The position numbers and the translations under genes are program-made. DNA of 64,000 nucleotides, from contig NZ_JADBEL010000002.1 of NCBI RefSeq assembly GCF_014873855.1, positions 137,307 through 201,306 on the forward strand. Reading direction: 5' to 3'. How positions within the stretch are numbered: the first letter of the stretch is position 1; every line of letters begins with the position of its first letter. The notes under the pieces were generated by a model. The model made no database searches. It saw only the letters and a list, made by a program, of their open reading frames with translations, and was not told the origin of the DNA. Shown one piece after another: positions 1 to 9,833 of this stretch. The DNA is from Sporosarcina limicola. Lineage in GTDB: Bacteria; Bacillota; Bacilli; Bacillales_A; Planococcaceae.

Positions 1-472
1 TGTCGATATCGACCTCTATGACAATTTCATCGATATACGGGATATACTGTGGTTTCCCCTTTTCAGGCGTTACTGTCCAAACATCATTCGCACCGGTTTC
101 AAGAATCTCCGTTACTTTGCCGATATCAATGCCTCCAGTCGTTACAACTGCGCAACCAATAATCTCATGATAGTAGAACTCACCTTCATCCAGTTCACCC
201 AATTTATCCTCAGAAATTTTAAAAATACCGTTTCGATACTTCTCTACATCATTTAGATTCGGATGGTTTTCGAATGTTAGCAAATCGAAAGTCTTATGCT
301 GGCGATGACTTGCGACAGTAAGATAAATCGGGGCTTTACTCTCCGGCATGAAGAGGGCAAGTTTATTCCCTACCGTATAGCGTTCTTCTGGGAAATGAGT
401 GCGTGAAATAACACGAACTTCTCCCCGGATACCATGTGTATTGACGATGGTGCCTACATTAAACCAGTTCAT
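1..472 (-). CDS. rimM: Ribosome maturation factor RimM, 3' end cut off by window edge
   Basis: Assists maturation of the 30S subunit head and binds ribosomal protein S19. The reading frame opens at ATG 472 after the ribosome binding site AAAGGAGG and runs without a stop to base 1, giving about 157 residues of a protein usually near 170. The N-terminus has the RimM signature [14 protein letters not shown]. The C-terminal PRC-barrel half contains the conserved pattern around YIPYIDEIV. The gene for the tRNA methyltransferase TrmD normally follows; that part is outside the window. A terminator separates rimM from khpA upstream, so rimM probably has its own promoter or depends on read-through. 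Confidence 0.93.
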   Translation of the reverse strand, partial: MNWFNVGTIVNTHGIRGEVRVISRTHFPEERYTVGNKLALFMPESKAPIYLTVASHRQHKTFDLLTFENHPNLNDVEKYRNGIFKISEDKLGELDEGEFYYHEIIGCAVVTTGGIDIGKVTEILETGANDVWTVTPEKGKPQYIPYIDEIVIEVDID

Positions 473-496
473 ATGCTTTACCTCCTTTATTTAGAC

Positions 497-528
497 AAAA
501 AAGGAAGGAACATTTGCTCCTTCCTTCT
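497..528 (-). terminator. Rho-independent terminator after khpA
   Basis: On the minus strand AAGGAAGGA pairs with TCCTTCCTT across an 8-base loop and is followed by a run of T. It lies between khpA and rimM, where B. subtilis has ylqD instead. Confidence 0.75.
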
Positions 529-533
529 CCATA

Positions 534-767
534 TCAATCTATAATGTCGATTGAAACCTTTTTGCCGTGGTGACTTCCTGCTGCTGAATAAACAATAGTA
601 CGTATCGCTTTCGCTACACGTCCCTGCTTTCCGATCACTTTTCCCATATCATCGGGATTCACTGATAGTTTGTAGATGATACGATTATCGTGCTCATCCA
701 TTGCAACCCGGACATCCCCGGGATAATCGACTAACGGTTTGACGATTGTTTCAATCAGCTGCTTCAT
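534..767 (-). CDS. khpA: KH-domain RNA-binding protein KhpA (YlqC family)
   Basis: A small RNA-binding protein of 77 residues that in related Firmicutes pairs with KhpB/Jag and influences cell elongation. It is a single KH domain with the loop GKVIGKQGR (GXXG type) and the downstream AIRTIV helix. A GTG two codons upstream keeps the frame open, but it sits inside the ribosome binding site AGGAGGGG. ATG 767, seven bases after that site, is the better start. It follows rpsP by about 15 bases and is likely cotranscribed with ffh-rpsP. Confidence 0.92.
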   Translation of the reverse strand: MKQLIETIVKPLVDYPGDVRVAMDEHDNRIIYKLSVNPDDMGKVIGKQGRVAKAIRTIVYSAAGSHHGKKVSIDIID

Positions 768-782
768 GGACACCCCTCCTGA

Positions 783-1079
<297 letters not shown>

Positions 1080-1167
1080 TCACACAAGATAGTATATTAT
1101 CAAGCTTTCTCATGTTTGTAAAGTGTTTTTTCTTAACACCATAAATTTCTTTGCAGAATCAGCCTTT

Positions 1168-2523
1168 TCATTTGAAAAACGAATCGAATCCAGGCATCTT
1201 CATTTTCTTTTTACCTTTTTGTTGCATGCCTGTCATCTGCTTGACCATCTTCTTCATATCTTCAAATTGCTTCAACAGTCGGTTCACATCTTGGATAGAC
1301 GTCCCAGACCCTTTGGCAATCCGTTTACGACGGTTCGCATTGATGATATCAGGGGTGATACGCTCTTGCTTAGTCATTGAATGGATAACGGCTTCTACGC
1401 GCCCCATCTGCCCTTCATCGACTTTGGCATTCTCGAGGCCCTTGATTTTACCGGCACCCGGCATCATTTTTAGAAGTTCCTCGAGTGGCCCCATCTTTTT
1501 CACTTGTTGAAGCTGATCTAGGAAGTCGTCAAGCGTGAAAGATTGGGTACGGAACTTCAGTTCAAGCTCTTTCACTTTCTCCTCATCAACATTCTCCTGG
1601 GCTTTTTCGATAAGTGACATGACATCTCCCATACCAAGAATACGAGAAGCCATACGCTCTGGATGAAACGGTTCGAGTGCATCCATCTTCTCGCCCATTC
1701 CGACAAACTTAATCGGTTTGCCAGTAACTGAACGGATAGAAAGAGCTGCTCCGCCCCGTGTATCCCCATCCAGTTTCGTGAGAACGATGCCTGTAACCCC
1801 AACTGTTTCGTCAAAACTTTGCGCGACATTCACCGCGTCCTGTCCCGTCATCGCATCGACAACAAGGAATACTTCTTCTGGTTTTGAGAGTTCGCGGATA
1901 TCTTTTAGTTCTTGCATCAGTTCTTCATCGACATGTAACCTTCCCGCTGTATCAATGATGACGACATCATGATGCTCTTTTTCTGCTTCTTCTAGTGCTT
2001 GGCGAACGATTTCAACGGGAGATACATCCGTTCCAAGTGCAAATACGGGTACTGTCAACTGCTTCCCTAGTGTTTCTAGCTGTTGGATTGCAGCTGGTCG
2101 GTAGACGTCTGCCGCAACGAGTAACGGGTTTTTATTATGCCGTTTCCGTAAGACTGTTGCTAATTTCCCTGTTGTGGTCGTTTTCCCTGCACCTTGAAGT
2201 CCAACCATCATGATGACGGTTGGTGGTTTTCTTGAAAACTGAATTGGATTCTGTTCTCCGCCCATCAAGTTCGTTAGTTCATCTTTAACAATTTTTACGA
2301 CTTGTTGACCGGGAGTAAGACTTTTCATGACGTCTTGGCCGATAGCCCGTTCACTTACCGTTTTGACAAATTCTTTCACAACTTTTAAGTTAACATCCGC
2401 CTCGATTAGTGCAAAACGTACTTCTCTCATCATTTCCTTGACGTCTGCTTCACTGATTTTCCCTTTGCCCGTGATTTTCTGAATCGTCCCTTGCAGGCGC
2501 TGGGCTAATCCTTCAAATGCCAT
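1168..2523 (-). CDS. ffh: Signal recognition particle protein Ffh
   Basis: The SRP54 GTPase binds signal peptides emerging from the ribosome and, with 4.5S/6S-type scRNA, delivers the ribosome to FtsY at the membrane. 451 residues. The order is an N-terminal helical bundle, then the G domain with GLQGAGKTTT (P loop, about residue 105), DTAGR and TKLDGDTRGG. A methionine-rich M domain follows with GTSIQDVNRLLKQF and a basic, Met-rich tail. It directly follows ylxM, as in other Bacillales, and both SRP GTPases (ffh, ftsY) are encoded within 3 kb. Confidence 0.98.
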   Translation of the reverse strand: MAFEGLAQRLQGTIQKITGKGKISEADVKEMMREVRFALIEADVNLKVVKEFVKTVSERAIGQDVMKSLTPGQQVVKIVKDELTNLMGGEQNPIQFSRKPPTVIMMVGLQGAGKTTTTGKLATVLRKRHNKNPLLVAADVYRPAAIQQLETLGKQLTVPVFALGTDVSPVEIVRQALEEAEKEHHDVVIIDTAGRLHVDEELMQELKDIRELSKPEEVFLVVDAMTGQDAVNVAQSFDETVGVTGIVLTKLDGDTRGGAALSIRSVTGKPIKFVGMGEKMDALEPFHPERMASRILGMGDVMSLIEKAQENVDEEKVKELELKFRTQSFTLDDFLDQLQQVKKMGPLEELLKMMPGAGKIKGLENAKVDEGQMGRVEAVIHSMTKQERITPDIINANRRKRIAKGSGTSIQDVNRLLKQFEDMKKMVKQMTGMQQKGKKKMKMPGFDSFFK

Positions 2524-2535
2524 GCATAGAACCTC

Positions 2536-2871
2536 CTACTCATGATCTTTTAATGTGCTCAACAGTTTCCTTAATGCTTCCGATCGTGTATCCGTGTCTG
2601 TTATGAGCTGTTCAAGCTGATCGACAATTTCAATTCGATTCTGGAACTTCGAAAACAGATTCAATTTTTCTTCATAGTCTTCAAGCATCGCTTCCGTCCG
2701 GCGAACATTATCATAGACGGCCTGACGGGATACACCATACTCCCCCGCGATTTCTCCGAGCGATAGGTCTTCCAAGTAATATAACTGCATGTAAAGTCTC
2801 TGCTTGTCAGTCAATAGCGACTGATAAAAATCAAAGAGGAAGTTAATGCGTGTCGTTTTTGCAAGCACCAT
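2536..2871 (-). CDS. ylxM: YlxM-type SRP-associated HTH protein
   Basis: A 111-residue member of the YlxM/p13 family, helix-turn-helix proteins encoded next to ffh. In streptococci the homologue modulates SRP and FtsY GTPase activity. The sequence has the sigma-like [26 protein letters not shown] and a helical C-terminus. An upstream in-frame GTG lies within the ribosome binding site GGAGGAGG, so ATG 2871 is chosen. It lies 12 bases before ffh and about 70 bases after ftsY. Confidence 0.9.
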   Translation of the reverse strand: MVLAKTTRINFLFDFYQSLLTDKQRLYMQLYYLEDLSLGEIAGEYGVSRQAVYDNVRRTEAMLEDYEEKLNLFSKFQNRIEIVDQLEQLITDTDTRSEALRKLLSTLKDHE

Positions 2872-2941
2872 ATGTCTTGCCTCCTCCACTTGTTTCTTCC
2901 CCTAATATCATAGTCTGACGGCTATGTACCGTCAAGCAAAA

Positions 2942-3943
2942 TTACTTGTCTGTATCGTTCTCTTCCTGTTCTAGTCCATCCGCGAAAAGTCCGTATACAT
3001 ACTTCTCAGGATCGAACGGTTGCAGGTCATCCACGCCTTCTCCAAGACCGACAAATTTGACAGGAATATTCAATTTACTGCGAATCGCCAGTACGATACC
3101 ACCTTTTGCAGTCCCGTCAAGTTTCGTCAAGACAATCCCCGTGACGTTTGTGGCATCTTTGAATGTCTGTGCCTGAACCAATGCATTCTGACCCGTCGTT
3201 GCATCAAGGGTAAGAAGAACCTCATGCGGCGCACCTTCAACTTCCTTACTGATAACCCGATGAACTTTTTCGAGTTCTTTCATCAAATTCACTTTATTTT
3301 GAAGCCTTCCAGCAGTGTCACAAATGAGTACATCCACCTTGCGATTTTTTGCAGCACGTATTGCATCATACATGACTGCGGCAGGATCGGAACCTTCCGA
3401 TTGACGGATGACTTCCACTCCAGCACGTTCGCCCCAGACGACAAGTTGATCGATGGCGCCAGCACGGAATGTATCCCCTGCTGCCAACATGACTGTTTTT
3501 CCTTCCGCCGTTAGTCGTGCTGCGAGTTTACCAATTGTTGTCGTCTTACCGACACCGTTAACCCCAACCAGCAATACGACGGTCAAACCGTCTTCTTGGA
3601 TATTAAGATTGTTATCTAGCTCCTCGCCCGCTTTATAGATTTCTACAAGTTTTTCAGAAATGACCGATTGGATGCCAGCTGTATCTTTGATATTTTTACG
3701 TTGCACCTCAAGCTTTAGTTGATCAATCAATTCCATTACCGTTTCGAAACCGACATCCGCCTGAAGTAACAGTTCCTCCAGTTCTTCAAAAAACTCTTCG
3801 TCGACTTCGCGGAAGCGTGCCACAAGGTCATTCACTCTCGACGTGAACTGATTACGAGTTTTCGACAAGCCTTCTTTAAACTTCTCCGTCACCGATTCAT
3901 TCGTTCCTGTTATTTTCTCTTTCAACTTTTTTAAAAAAGACAA
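2942..3943 (-). CDS. ftsY: Signal recognition particle receptor FtsY
   Basis: The membrane-associated SRP receptor GTPase partners with Ffh in cotranslational targeting. 333 residues. A short basic, charged N-terminus replaces the long acidic A domain of E. coli, as is usual in Bacillus. The NG domain has GVNGVGKTTTIGKLA (about residues 127-141), CDTAGRLQNK and TKLDGTAKGG. The stop codon is 14 bases downstream of smc in the transcript, giving the conserved rnc-smc-ftsY operon. Confidence 0.97.
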   Translation of the reverse strand: MSFLKKLKEKITGTNESVTEKFKEGLSKTRNQFTSRVNDLVARFREVDEEFFEELEELLLQADVGFETVMELIDQLKLEVQRKNIKDTAGIQSVISEKLVEIYKAGEELDNNLNIQEDGLTVVLLVGVNGVGKTTTIGKLAARLTAEGKTVMLAAGDTFRAGAIDQLVVWGERAGVEVIRQSEGSDPAAVMYDAIRAAKNRKVDVLICDTAGRLQNKVNLMKELEKVHRVISKEVEGAPHEVLLTLDATTGQNALVQAQTFKDATNVTGIVLTKLDGTAKGGIVLAIRSKLNIPVKFVGLGEGVDDLQPFDPEKYVYGLFADGLEQEENDTDK

Positions 3944-3957
3944 TGCTCACCACTCCT

Positions 3958-6900
3958 TTACATAATCGCTTCTTCTGGTACCTCGGATAGTTTGACTGAA
4001 ACAAGTCTAGAGACGCCTGATTCCTGCATCGTAATTCCATAGAGCACGTCTGACCCTTCCATCGTCCCTTTCCGATGTGTGATGACGATGAATTGCGTCT
4101 TCTCCGAGAACTTTTTCAAATAGTTACTGTAGCGTATGACATTCGCTTCGTCTAGGGCCGCCTCGACTTCATCCAGTATACAGAATGGCACAGGTCTGAC
4201 TTCGATAATCGAGAACAACAAAGCAATTGCCGTCAACGCTCGTTCACCACCCGATAGAAGACTCAAATTTTGCAATTTCTTTCCAGGTGGACGCGCGACA
4301 ATTTCCACACCCGTTTCAAGTAAATCTGCAGGTTGAGTGAGAATCAGATCTGCATCCCCACCGCCAAACATTACCTTAAACACATTGCGGAAACGGTTTT
4401 GGATAGCGCCGAATGTTGTCGAAAAGCGCGTCGTCATCTCCACATCCATCTCAGACATCGCTTCATTCAACGTGTTTTTCGCCTTAATCAAATCATTAAG
4501 CTGTTCAGTCAGGAATAGATGGCGTTCCGACACTTCCGTAAACTCTACAATCGCCCCTGGATTCACAGGTCCTAATGCTGACAATTCGCGTTTTAGTAAT
4601 TCGACTTTTTCCCGTGTTAGCTGTTCATCAAAATGATCTGCTATAATCATATCCGCGTACAAGCCATAATCATTTACTAACCGTTGAGTGATTGCCTCAT
4701 ATTTCACTTCAAGGCGCGATACTGAAACATTCACTGTATTCAGCGTGCTGACCGCTTCCCCAGCACTTTCTCTAAGTTTACGGAGGAATGAACTTTTTTC
4801 TTCAAGTCGGGATGCAAGAACTGTACGGGTTTCTCTCCTTAACACAATCCCTTGCTCAAGCGTTTTTTTATCAGCAGATGCCTGTTCGATTCGTACCGTG
4901 ATTTGTTCTGTGGTCAAATCACGGCCCTCTTCATCTCCGGCGAGAAACCGTAGTTCATCCTGCAATGAAGAATTTTTATGTTCAGCTTGTTCGGATGCAC
5001 GTTCCATTTCATCAATCGATAATTGTTGGTGGGCTTTTTGTTCACGTAGGACTGCTACCTGTTCACGTAGTCCGTTGTAGCGGCCTGTAAGAGTCGCTTC
5101 TTCGTTCCTTCGATTGATAGCAAGACGTTCAAGTTTTTCCACTTCCGACTGAATCGTTTCCAGCTCACTTTTCACATTCGCATGCTTTTCTTGTAACATC
5201 GTTTTCTTTTCCAATAGTTCCGAGCCGGAATTTTCAGCACCACGTCTCCCTATTTCAGTCGATGCAAGTTCAGCTTCAACCGATCTGATTGAAATATCGG
5301 TTTCACGAATCCTAGATTCCTCCGCAGCAATTTCGATTTGAAGATTATCCGTCAATTTACGAAACTGCTCCGATTCCTGCAACTGCTTCGCAACACCCAT
5401 TTTTGTATCGCCAATTTTCTTTTCGGCTAATTCAATCGAATCAGTCATCCGAATTAGTTGCATTTTCAACGTATCAAGTTCTGCTTTTCTCGTGAAGACG
5501 GATGCTTGCCCCTTCACTCCCCCTCCAGTAAGTGAACCCCCGGCATTCACAATATCCCCATCGATTGTCACGACACGAAAACGATACCCTACTATTTTTG
5601 CAATCGCAGATGCACCAGAAAGCGTTTTTGCAACGATTGTATTGCCAAGCAAGTTTTCAGTGATATTCGTATATGCCGCATCCGTTTCCACGAGTCCATC
5701 AGCAGTTCCGATAAATTCCGGATGTTGTTCAACCTCACGAATAGAGGTCGGTTGAAGTTTCCTAGATTTCATCACATCTCTTGGAAGGAAAGTCGCGCGT
5801 CCCGCATTTTTCGATTTCAAATAAGCGATTGCCTTTCTTGCTTCCACTTCGGTAGATGTCACAATATGTTGCATCGCACCACCTAATGCCGCCTCAACAG
5901 CTTTAACATAGTCCTTTTCGACAGATATGAGTTCCGCAACAGCCCCGTCTATACCGGTTAACTTACCTGATTTTTTTGCGACAAGGACCTCCTTCACGCC
6001 TGAATAAAAACCTGAGAAATCTGCCTCCATACTTTCAAGCGCTCGCATACGTCCTTGCATTTCATGTTGCTTGTTAAGTGCTTTTTGTATCAGTTCCTGC
6101 TGTAAATCGAGTTCCTCTTCGACAGTTCTTAACGCTCGTGCCGATTGACGGTAAGTCGTATTCGCTTCTGTCAATTGGTGCTTCAATACGAATAATAATT
6201 CTTCTTTTACAGACTTTTCTTCAGTTAACTCGTCAAATTTCTTTCTCAAAATAGATGTTTGTTGCCCTATCTTTTCGGATGAAGATTTTTCATCTTCAAG
6301 ACGTTCCTCAATATGCTTCAAATCATTACGGAGTGTCGCTTCCTCATTCAATCGATCGATATATACAGATTTTAATTCCTCAATTTCCTTTTCTGTCTCT
6401 TTAACAGATTTTTTCAAAATTCGGGAAATACCATCCATTTCAATAGTTATTTTTTCATACTCTATTTCGGACAAATCGCTTTTTTTACGTATTGTTCCAA
6501 GTTTTAATGAAAGACTCAGTTTTTCTTTTTCCGTGGCGGTTAGTTCAACTTTAATTCTTTCAATCTGCTGATTTACATTCCGTCGTTTTTCAAGAGATAA
6601 AAGACGTCTACCTTCCCACTTCTCGGTATCAGAGCTCGCCTCTATCAATTCTTTTTGCAATATGTCCAGTTTTTCATCTATTTCTACTAGTTCTTTCTTG
6701 ACTGATTCGGACTCTTCTTCAGCTTTCCTTATTTCGGTTTCAAGCAATTCCTTATCTTGCCGATTTTTTTTGACCTCTTCGGATTTCCCCTGGATTTCAT
6801 CGCGGAGTTTTCTAGCATCATAGTTGAGGAGTAACACATCGGCTTCTCGAGTCTCTTCAGACAGGACCTCATGTTTTTCAGCCACTTCCGCACTTTTTTG

Positions 6901-7515
6901 AAGAGGGCCAATCCTCGAATCGAGTTCCTTCAAAATGTCAAGTACACGATCAAGATTATCTTCCGTTTCAACTAGTTTATGCTCCGCTTTCTTTTTCCTC
7001 ATCTTATACTTTAGAACCCCAGCCGCTTCATCAAAAATACTCCGTCTATCTTCCGGTCGGCTATTCAATATTTCATCGACCCGTCCTTGCGAAATAATGG
7101 AAAATGCCTCTTTTCCAAGTCCCGAATCCATAAAAATATCGTTAATGTCTTTTAATCGGCATTGTTGACCATTTAAAAGATAGGTACTTTCTCCTGAACG
7201 AAACACACGTCTACTGACACTTATTTCAGTGTAATCGAGCGGAAAAAGCCCTTTCGTATTATCAAGAATCAACGTCACTTCTGCAAAATTGAGAGGTTTC
7301 CTCGAATCACTTCCTGCAAATATGACATCTTCCATCTTCGAACCCCGGAGTGATTTCGCCGACTGTTCACCGAGAACCCAACGAATCGCGTCCGTAATAT
7401 TACTTTTTCCACTACCATTTGGCCCAACAACTGCAGTTACACCTGGGACAAAATCCATCACAATCCGTTCTGCAAACGATTTGAATCCCATGATTTCAAG
7501 TCTTTTAAGAAACAC
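3958..7515 (-). CDS. smc: Chromosome condensation ATPase SMC
   Basis: The core subunit of the SMC-ScpAB condensin, needed for chromosome organization and segregation. 1185 residues, the normal length. The N-terminal head has Walker A GPNGSGKSNITDAI near residue 32. Two long heptad-rich coiled-coil arms flank a hinge at about residues 515-660 that includes the glycine-rich GGSLTGGG. The C-terminal head has the ABC signature LSGGERALTAIALL and Walker B CILDEVEAALDEAN. It follows rnc with only a few bases between them. Antisense open frames across this gene are composition effects. Confidence 0.98.
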   Translation of the reverse strand: MFLKRLEIMGFKSFAERIVMDFVPGVTAVVGPNGSGKSNITDAIRWVLGEQSAKSLRGSKMEDVIFAGSDSRKPLNFAEVTLILDNTKGLFPLDYTEISVSRRVFRSGESTYLLNGQQCRLKDINDIFMDSGLGKEAFSIISQGRVDEILNSRPEDRRSIFDEAAGVLKYKMRKKKAEHKLVETEDNLDRVLDILKELDSRIGPLQKSAEVAEKHEVLSEETREADVLLLNYDARKLRDEIQGKSEEVKKNRQDKELLETEIRKAEEESESVKKELVEIDEKLDILQKELIEASSDTEKWEGRRLLSLEKRRNVNQQIERIKVELTATEKEKLSLSLKLGTIRKKSDLSEIEYEKITIEMDGISRILKKSVKETEKEIEELKSVYIDRLNEEATLRNDLKHIEERLEDEKSSSEKIGQQTSILRKKFDELTEEKSVKEELLFVLKHQLTEANTTYRQSARALRTVEEELDLQQELIQKALNKQHEMQGRMRALESMEADFSGFYSGVKEVLVAKKSGKLTGIDGAVAELISVEKDYVKAVEAALGGAMQHIVTSTEVEARKAIAYLKSKNAGRATFLPRDVMKSRKLQPTSIREVEQHPEFIGTADGLVETDAAYTNITENLLGNTIVAKTLSGASAIAKIVGYRFRVVTIDGDIVNAGGSLTGGGVKGQASVFTRKAELDTLKMQLIRMTDSIELAEKKIGDTKMGVAKQLQESEQFRKLTDNLQIEIAAEESRIRETDISIRSVEAELASTEIGRRGAENSGSELLEKKTMLQEKHANVKSELETIQSEVEKLERLAINRRNEEATLTGRYNGLREQVAVLREQKAHQQLSIDEMERASEQAEHKNSSLQDELRFLAGDEEGRDLTTEQITVRIEQASADKKTLEQGIVLRRETRTVLASRLEEKSSFLRKLRESAGEAVSTLNTVNVSVSRLEVKYEAITQRLVNDYGLYADMIIADHFDEQLTREKVELLKRELSALGPVNPGAIVEFTEVSERHLFLTEQLNDLIKAKNTLNEAMSEMDVEMTTRFSTTFGAIQNRFRNVFKVMFGGGDADLILTQPADLLETGVEIVARPPGKKLQNLSLLSGGERALTAIALLFSIIEVRPVPFCILDEVEAALDEANVIRYSNYLKKFSEKTQFIVITHRKGTMEGSDVLYGITMQESGVSRLVSVKLSEVPEEAIM

Positions 7516-7517
7516 AA

Positions 7518-8285
7518 TCAGTTCTCCCCTTCAGCCTGCCGATTCCCGAGTTCTTGAATCGCATGGCGGGCTGCTTCCTGTTCAGCTTCTTTTTTCGATC
7601 TACCGAGCCCTGTACCAAGTTGCGTTTCACCCAGACGGACAATCGTGACGAACTTTTTAGCATGGGCAGGACCCTTTTCCTCAATAATTTCATACTGGAG
7701 CTGGCCATTATTTTTTTGTTGGACAATTTCCTGCAAGCGACTTTTGTAATCCATCACATGCGAAAAAGCACCGACACTAATTTTCGGGAATACAATGGTC
7801 TCAAGAAACGGCGTCACCGACTCCATTCCTTGATCTATGTACAGCGCACCAAGGAACGCCTCAAAAACATCTGCTAAAAGGGCAGGGCGCATTCGTCCAC
7901 CTGTCTGTTCTTCACCTTTTCCTAGCAGGATATAGTTCCCAAATTCGAGTTCATTGGAGAACTTCACAAGAGAAGGTTCACAGACAATTGCCGCTCTCAA
8001 TTTCGTAAGTTCTCCTTCGGCCATATTAGGCTCTGTGGCATAAAGAAACCGTGAAACACCAAGTTCGAGCACTGCATCTCCTAGAAATTCAAGCCTTTCA
8101 TTATCAGTGAACTTTTTTCTTCGATGCTCATTCACATAGGATGAATGAGTGAATGCGTTGTAAAGAAGTGAAGTATTATTGAAATGAATCCCCAATCTTT
8201 TTTGCAGTTCATCGAATTGGTTACGAATTACTAGCGGAAGAGTTGAGCGTGCGTTTTTTTCATTACTATGTCTATTATTTATCAT
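7518..8285 (-). CDS. rnc: Ribonuclease III
   Basis: A double-strand-specific endoribonuclease for rRNA and scRNA maturation, 255 residues. The catalytic domain carries the signature [14 protein letters not shown] with its conserved acidic residues, and [17 protein letters not shown]. The C-terminal dsRNA-binding domain begins near residue 185 with [12 protein letters not shown] and ends [19 protein letters not shown]. It is the first gene of the smc-ftsY group and is separated from acpP by a terminator. Confidence 0.97.
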   Translation of the reverse strand: MINNRHSNEKNARSTLPLVIRNQFDELQKRLGIHFNNTSLLYNAFTHSSYVNEHRRKKFTDNERLEFLGDAVLELGVSRFLYATEPNMAEGELTKLRAAIVCEPSLVKFSNELEFGNYILLGKGEEQTGGRMRPALLADVFEAFLGALYIDQGMESVTPFLETIVFPKISVGAFSHVMDYKSRLQEIVQQKNNGQLQYEIIEEKGPAHAKKFVTIVRLGETQLGTGLGRSKKEAEQEAARHAIQELGNRQAEGEN

Positions 8286-8342
8286 TCGAATCTGCCTTTC
8301 AGTCCATAATGCTTTTAATTTTACCTCTTTAGCCTGATTAGT

Positions 8343-8400
8343 GCAAAACCGAAAAGAGACACTTCCAATCCTTTCAGGAGAAAGGATGAAAGAGTCTCAG
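8343..8400 (-). terminator. Terminator at the end of the fapR-acpP operon
   Basis: A long imperfect hairpin on the minus strand: GAGAC...TTTCATCCTTTC pairs with GAAAGGAT...GTCTC, followed by TTTTCGGTTTTG. It lies between acpP and rnc and closes the fatty acid operon. Confidence 0.75.
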
Positions 8401-8469
8401 CCGGAATGTCCATTAAAGTGCGATGCAACAAAGTTCAATTCCACTTAAGTTCGGCAGATTTATACTTTA

Positions 8470-8706
8470 TTAGTTCACTTTTGTTTCGATAAACGAAACT
8501 GCGTTTCCGACAGTCGCAATCTTTTCAGCGTCATCATCAGAAATTTCCATATCGAATTCATCTTCTAATTCCATAACAAGTTCTACGACGTCTAAAGAGT
8601 CTGCGCCGAGATCATCACGGAAAGAAGCTTCCATTTTAATTTCACTTTCATCGACGCCAAGGCGATCGACAATCACTTTCGTTACACGTTCAAGTACTGT
8701 TGACAA
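8470..8706 (-). CDS. acpP: Acyl carrier protein
   Basis: Carries growing acyl chains on a phosphopantetheine arm during fatty acid synthesis. 78 residues. The arm attaches to the serine of the motif [20 protein letters not shown]. The start is TTG 8706, eight bases after the strong site GAGGAGG. The GTG three codons upstream lies inside that site. Last gene of the fapR-plsX-fabD-fabG operon, but separated from fabG by about 370 bases of tandem foldback repeats, which is unusual because the two genes are normally close. Confidence 0.96.
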   Translation of the reverse strand: MSTVLERVTKVIVDRLGVDESEIKMEASFRDDLGADSLDVVELVMELEDEFDMEISDDDAEKIATVGNAVSFIETKVN

Positions 8707-8722
8707 ATTTGTCACCTCCTCT

Positions 8723-9077
8723 CAAGAAAAGCGAAAGCGGCCGCTTAGGTGCGACAGGCATAAGACAGATTGACAAAGCGGTGCACTTTACCGCATTGGC
8801 AAAATGGCTTATGACCCGAGCATCTGGCCGCTGTAGCTGGACAAACAAGAAAAGCGAAAGCGGCCGCTTAGATGCGACAGGCATAAGACAGATTGACAAA
8901 GCGGTGCACTTTACCGCATTGGCAAAATGGCTTATGACCCGAGCATCTGGCCGCTGTAGCTGGACAAACAAGAAAAGCGAAAGCGGCCGCTTAGGTGTGA
9001 CAGGCATAAGACAGATTGACAAAGCGGTGCACTTTACCGCATTGGCAAAATGGCTTATGACCCGAGCATCTGGCCGC
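8723..9077. repeat. Three tandem 123-bp foldback repeats between fabG and acpP
   Basis: Near-identical units begin at 8723, 8846 and 8969 with CAAGAAAAGCGAAAGCGGCC. Each unit folds on itself. AGCGGCC pairs with GGCCGCT at the ends, CATAAG with CTTATG inside, and AAGCGGT with ACCGC at the tip. The third unit lacks the GTAGCTGGACAAA linker and ends directly on the fabG stop codon. Because 123 is divisible by three, false open frames run through it on both strands. Related elements occur at 12.4, 52.3 and 56.9 kb. Confidence 0.93.
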
Positions 9078-9833
9078 TTACATTACCATCCCACCATCGA
9101 CATGGATTGTCTGCCCTGTAATATAAGCAGCATCATCAGATAAAAGAAACAGGACGGTCCGTGCTACATCTTCAGGACTGCCTAGTTTACCAAGTGGGAT
9201 AGCAGCTAACATTTGGGTCTTTATGTCTTCATTCAATGCGTCAGTCATATCCGTTGTTATGAAGCCTGGTGCGACAGCATTAACATTGATATTACGTGAA
9301 GCAAGCTCTTTTGCGACAGTCTTTGTGAGCCCGATAACACCCGCTTTTGCAGCAACGTAATTCGCCTGTCCAGGATTTCCAGATACACCGACAATCGATG
9401 CGACGTTCACAATCTTCCCTGCACGTTGCCTCATCATCTGGCGTGTTACAGCTTTTGTGCAAAGAAAGACGCCTTTCAAATTGATATTAATGACATCGTC
9501 CCACTCGTCTTCTTTCATACGCATGAGTAGATTGTCTTTCGTAATACCTGCATTATTGACGAGCAAATCGATTGAACCGAACATTTTTAATGTTTTATCA
9601 ACCATAATTTTCACACTGTCTGCATTGGACACATCTGCCTGAATTGCAAATGCTTCTCCACCCGATTCCATAATAATCTTGACGACTTCTTCCGCTTTCC
9701 CTTGGCTACCGCTATAGTTGACCACTACGCGTGCCCCTTCTTTTGCAAGAAGAAGTGCGATTTCTCGACCAATCCCACGCGAAGCGCCGGTGACAATTGC
9801 CACTTTCCCTTCAAACCTGCCCATTATGACCAT
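9078..9833 (-). CDS. fabG: 3-oxoacyl-[acyl-carrier-protein] reductase
   Basis: NADPH-dependent reduction of 3-ketoacyl-ACP in each cycle of fatty acid elongation. 251 residues, a classical short-chain dehydrogenase. It has the nucleotide-binding [17 protein letters not shown], the catalytic serine in NVASIVG and the YVAAK catalytic pair, and it ends in the typical [12 protein letters not shown] segment. In the operon after fabD, which it overlaps by about 10 bases. The stop codon abuts the tandem repeat block. Confidence 0.97.
   Translation of the reverse strand: MVIMGRFEGKVAIVTGASRGIGREIALLLAKEGARVVVNYSGSQGKAEEVVKIIMESGGEAFAIQADVSNADSVKIMVDKTLKMFGSIDLLVNNAGITKDNLLMRMKEDEWDDVININLKGVFLCTKAVTRQMMRQRAGKIVNVASIVGVSGNPGQANYVAAKAGVIGLTKTVAKELASRNINVNAVAPGFITTDMTDALNEDIKTQMLAAIPLGKLGSPEDVARTVLFLLSDDAAYITGQTIHVDGGMVM

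Noticed and set aside
8723..9077. Possible CRISPR array
   Set aside because: The units are adjacent 123-bp copies with no short repeat/unique spacer alternation and no cas genes.
8690..9143. Overlapping open frames of 110 and 147 codons on both strands across the tandem repeats
   Set aside because: They arise because the 123-base repeat is a multiple of three and lacks stops in these phases. They have repeated identical peptides and no ribosome binding sites.
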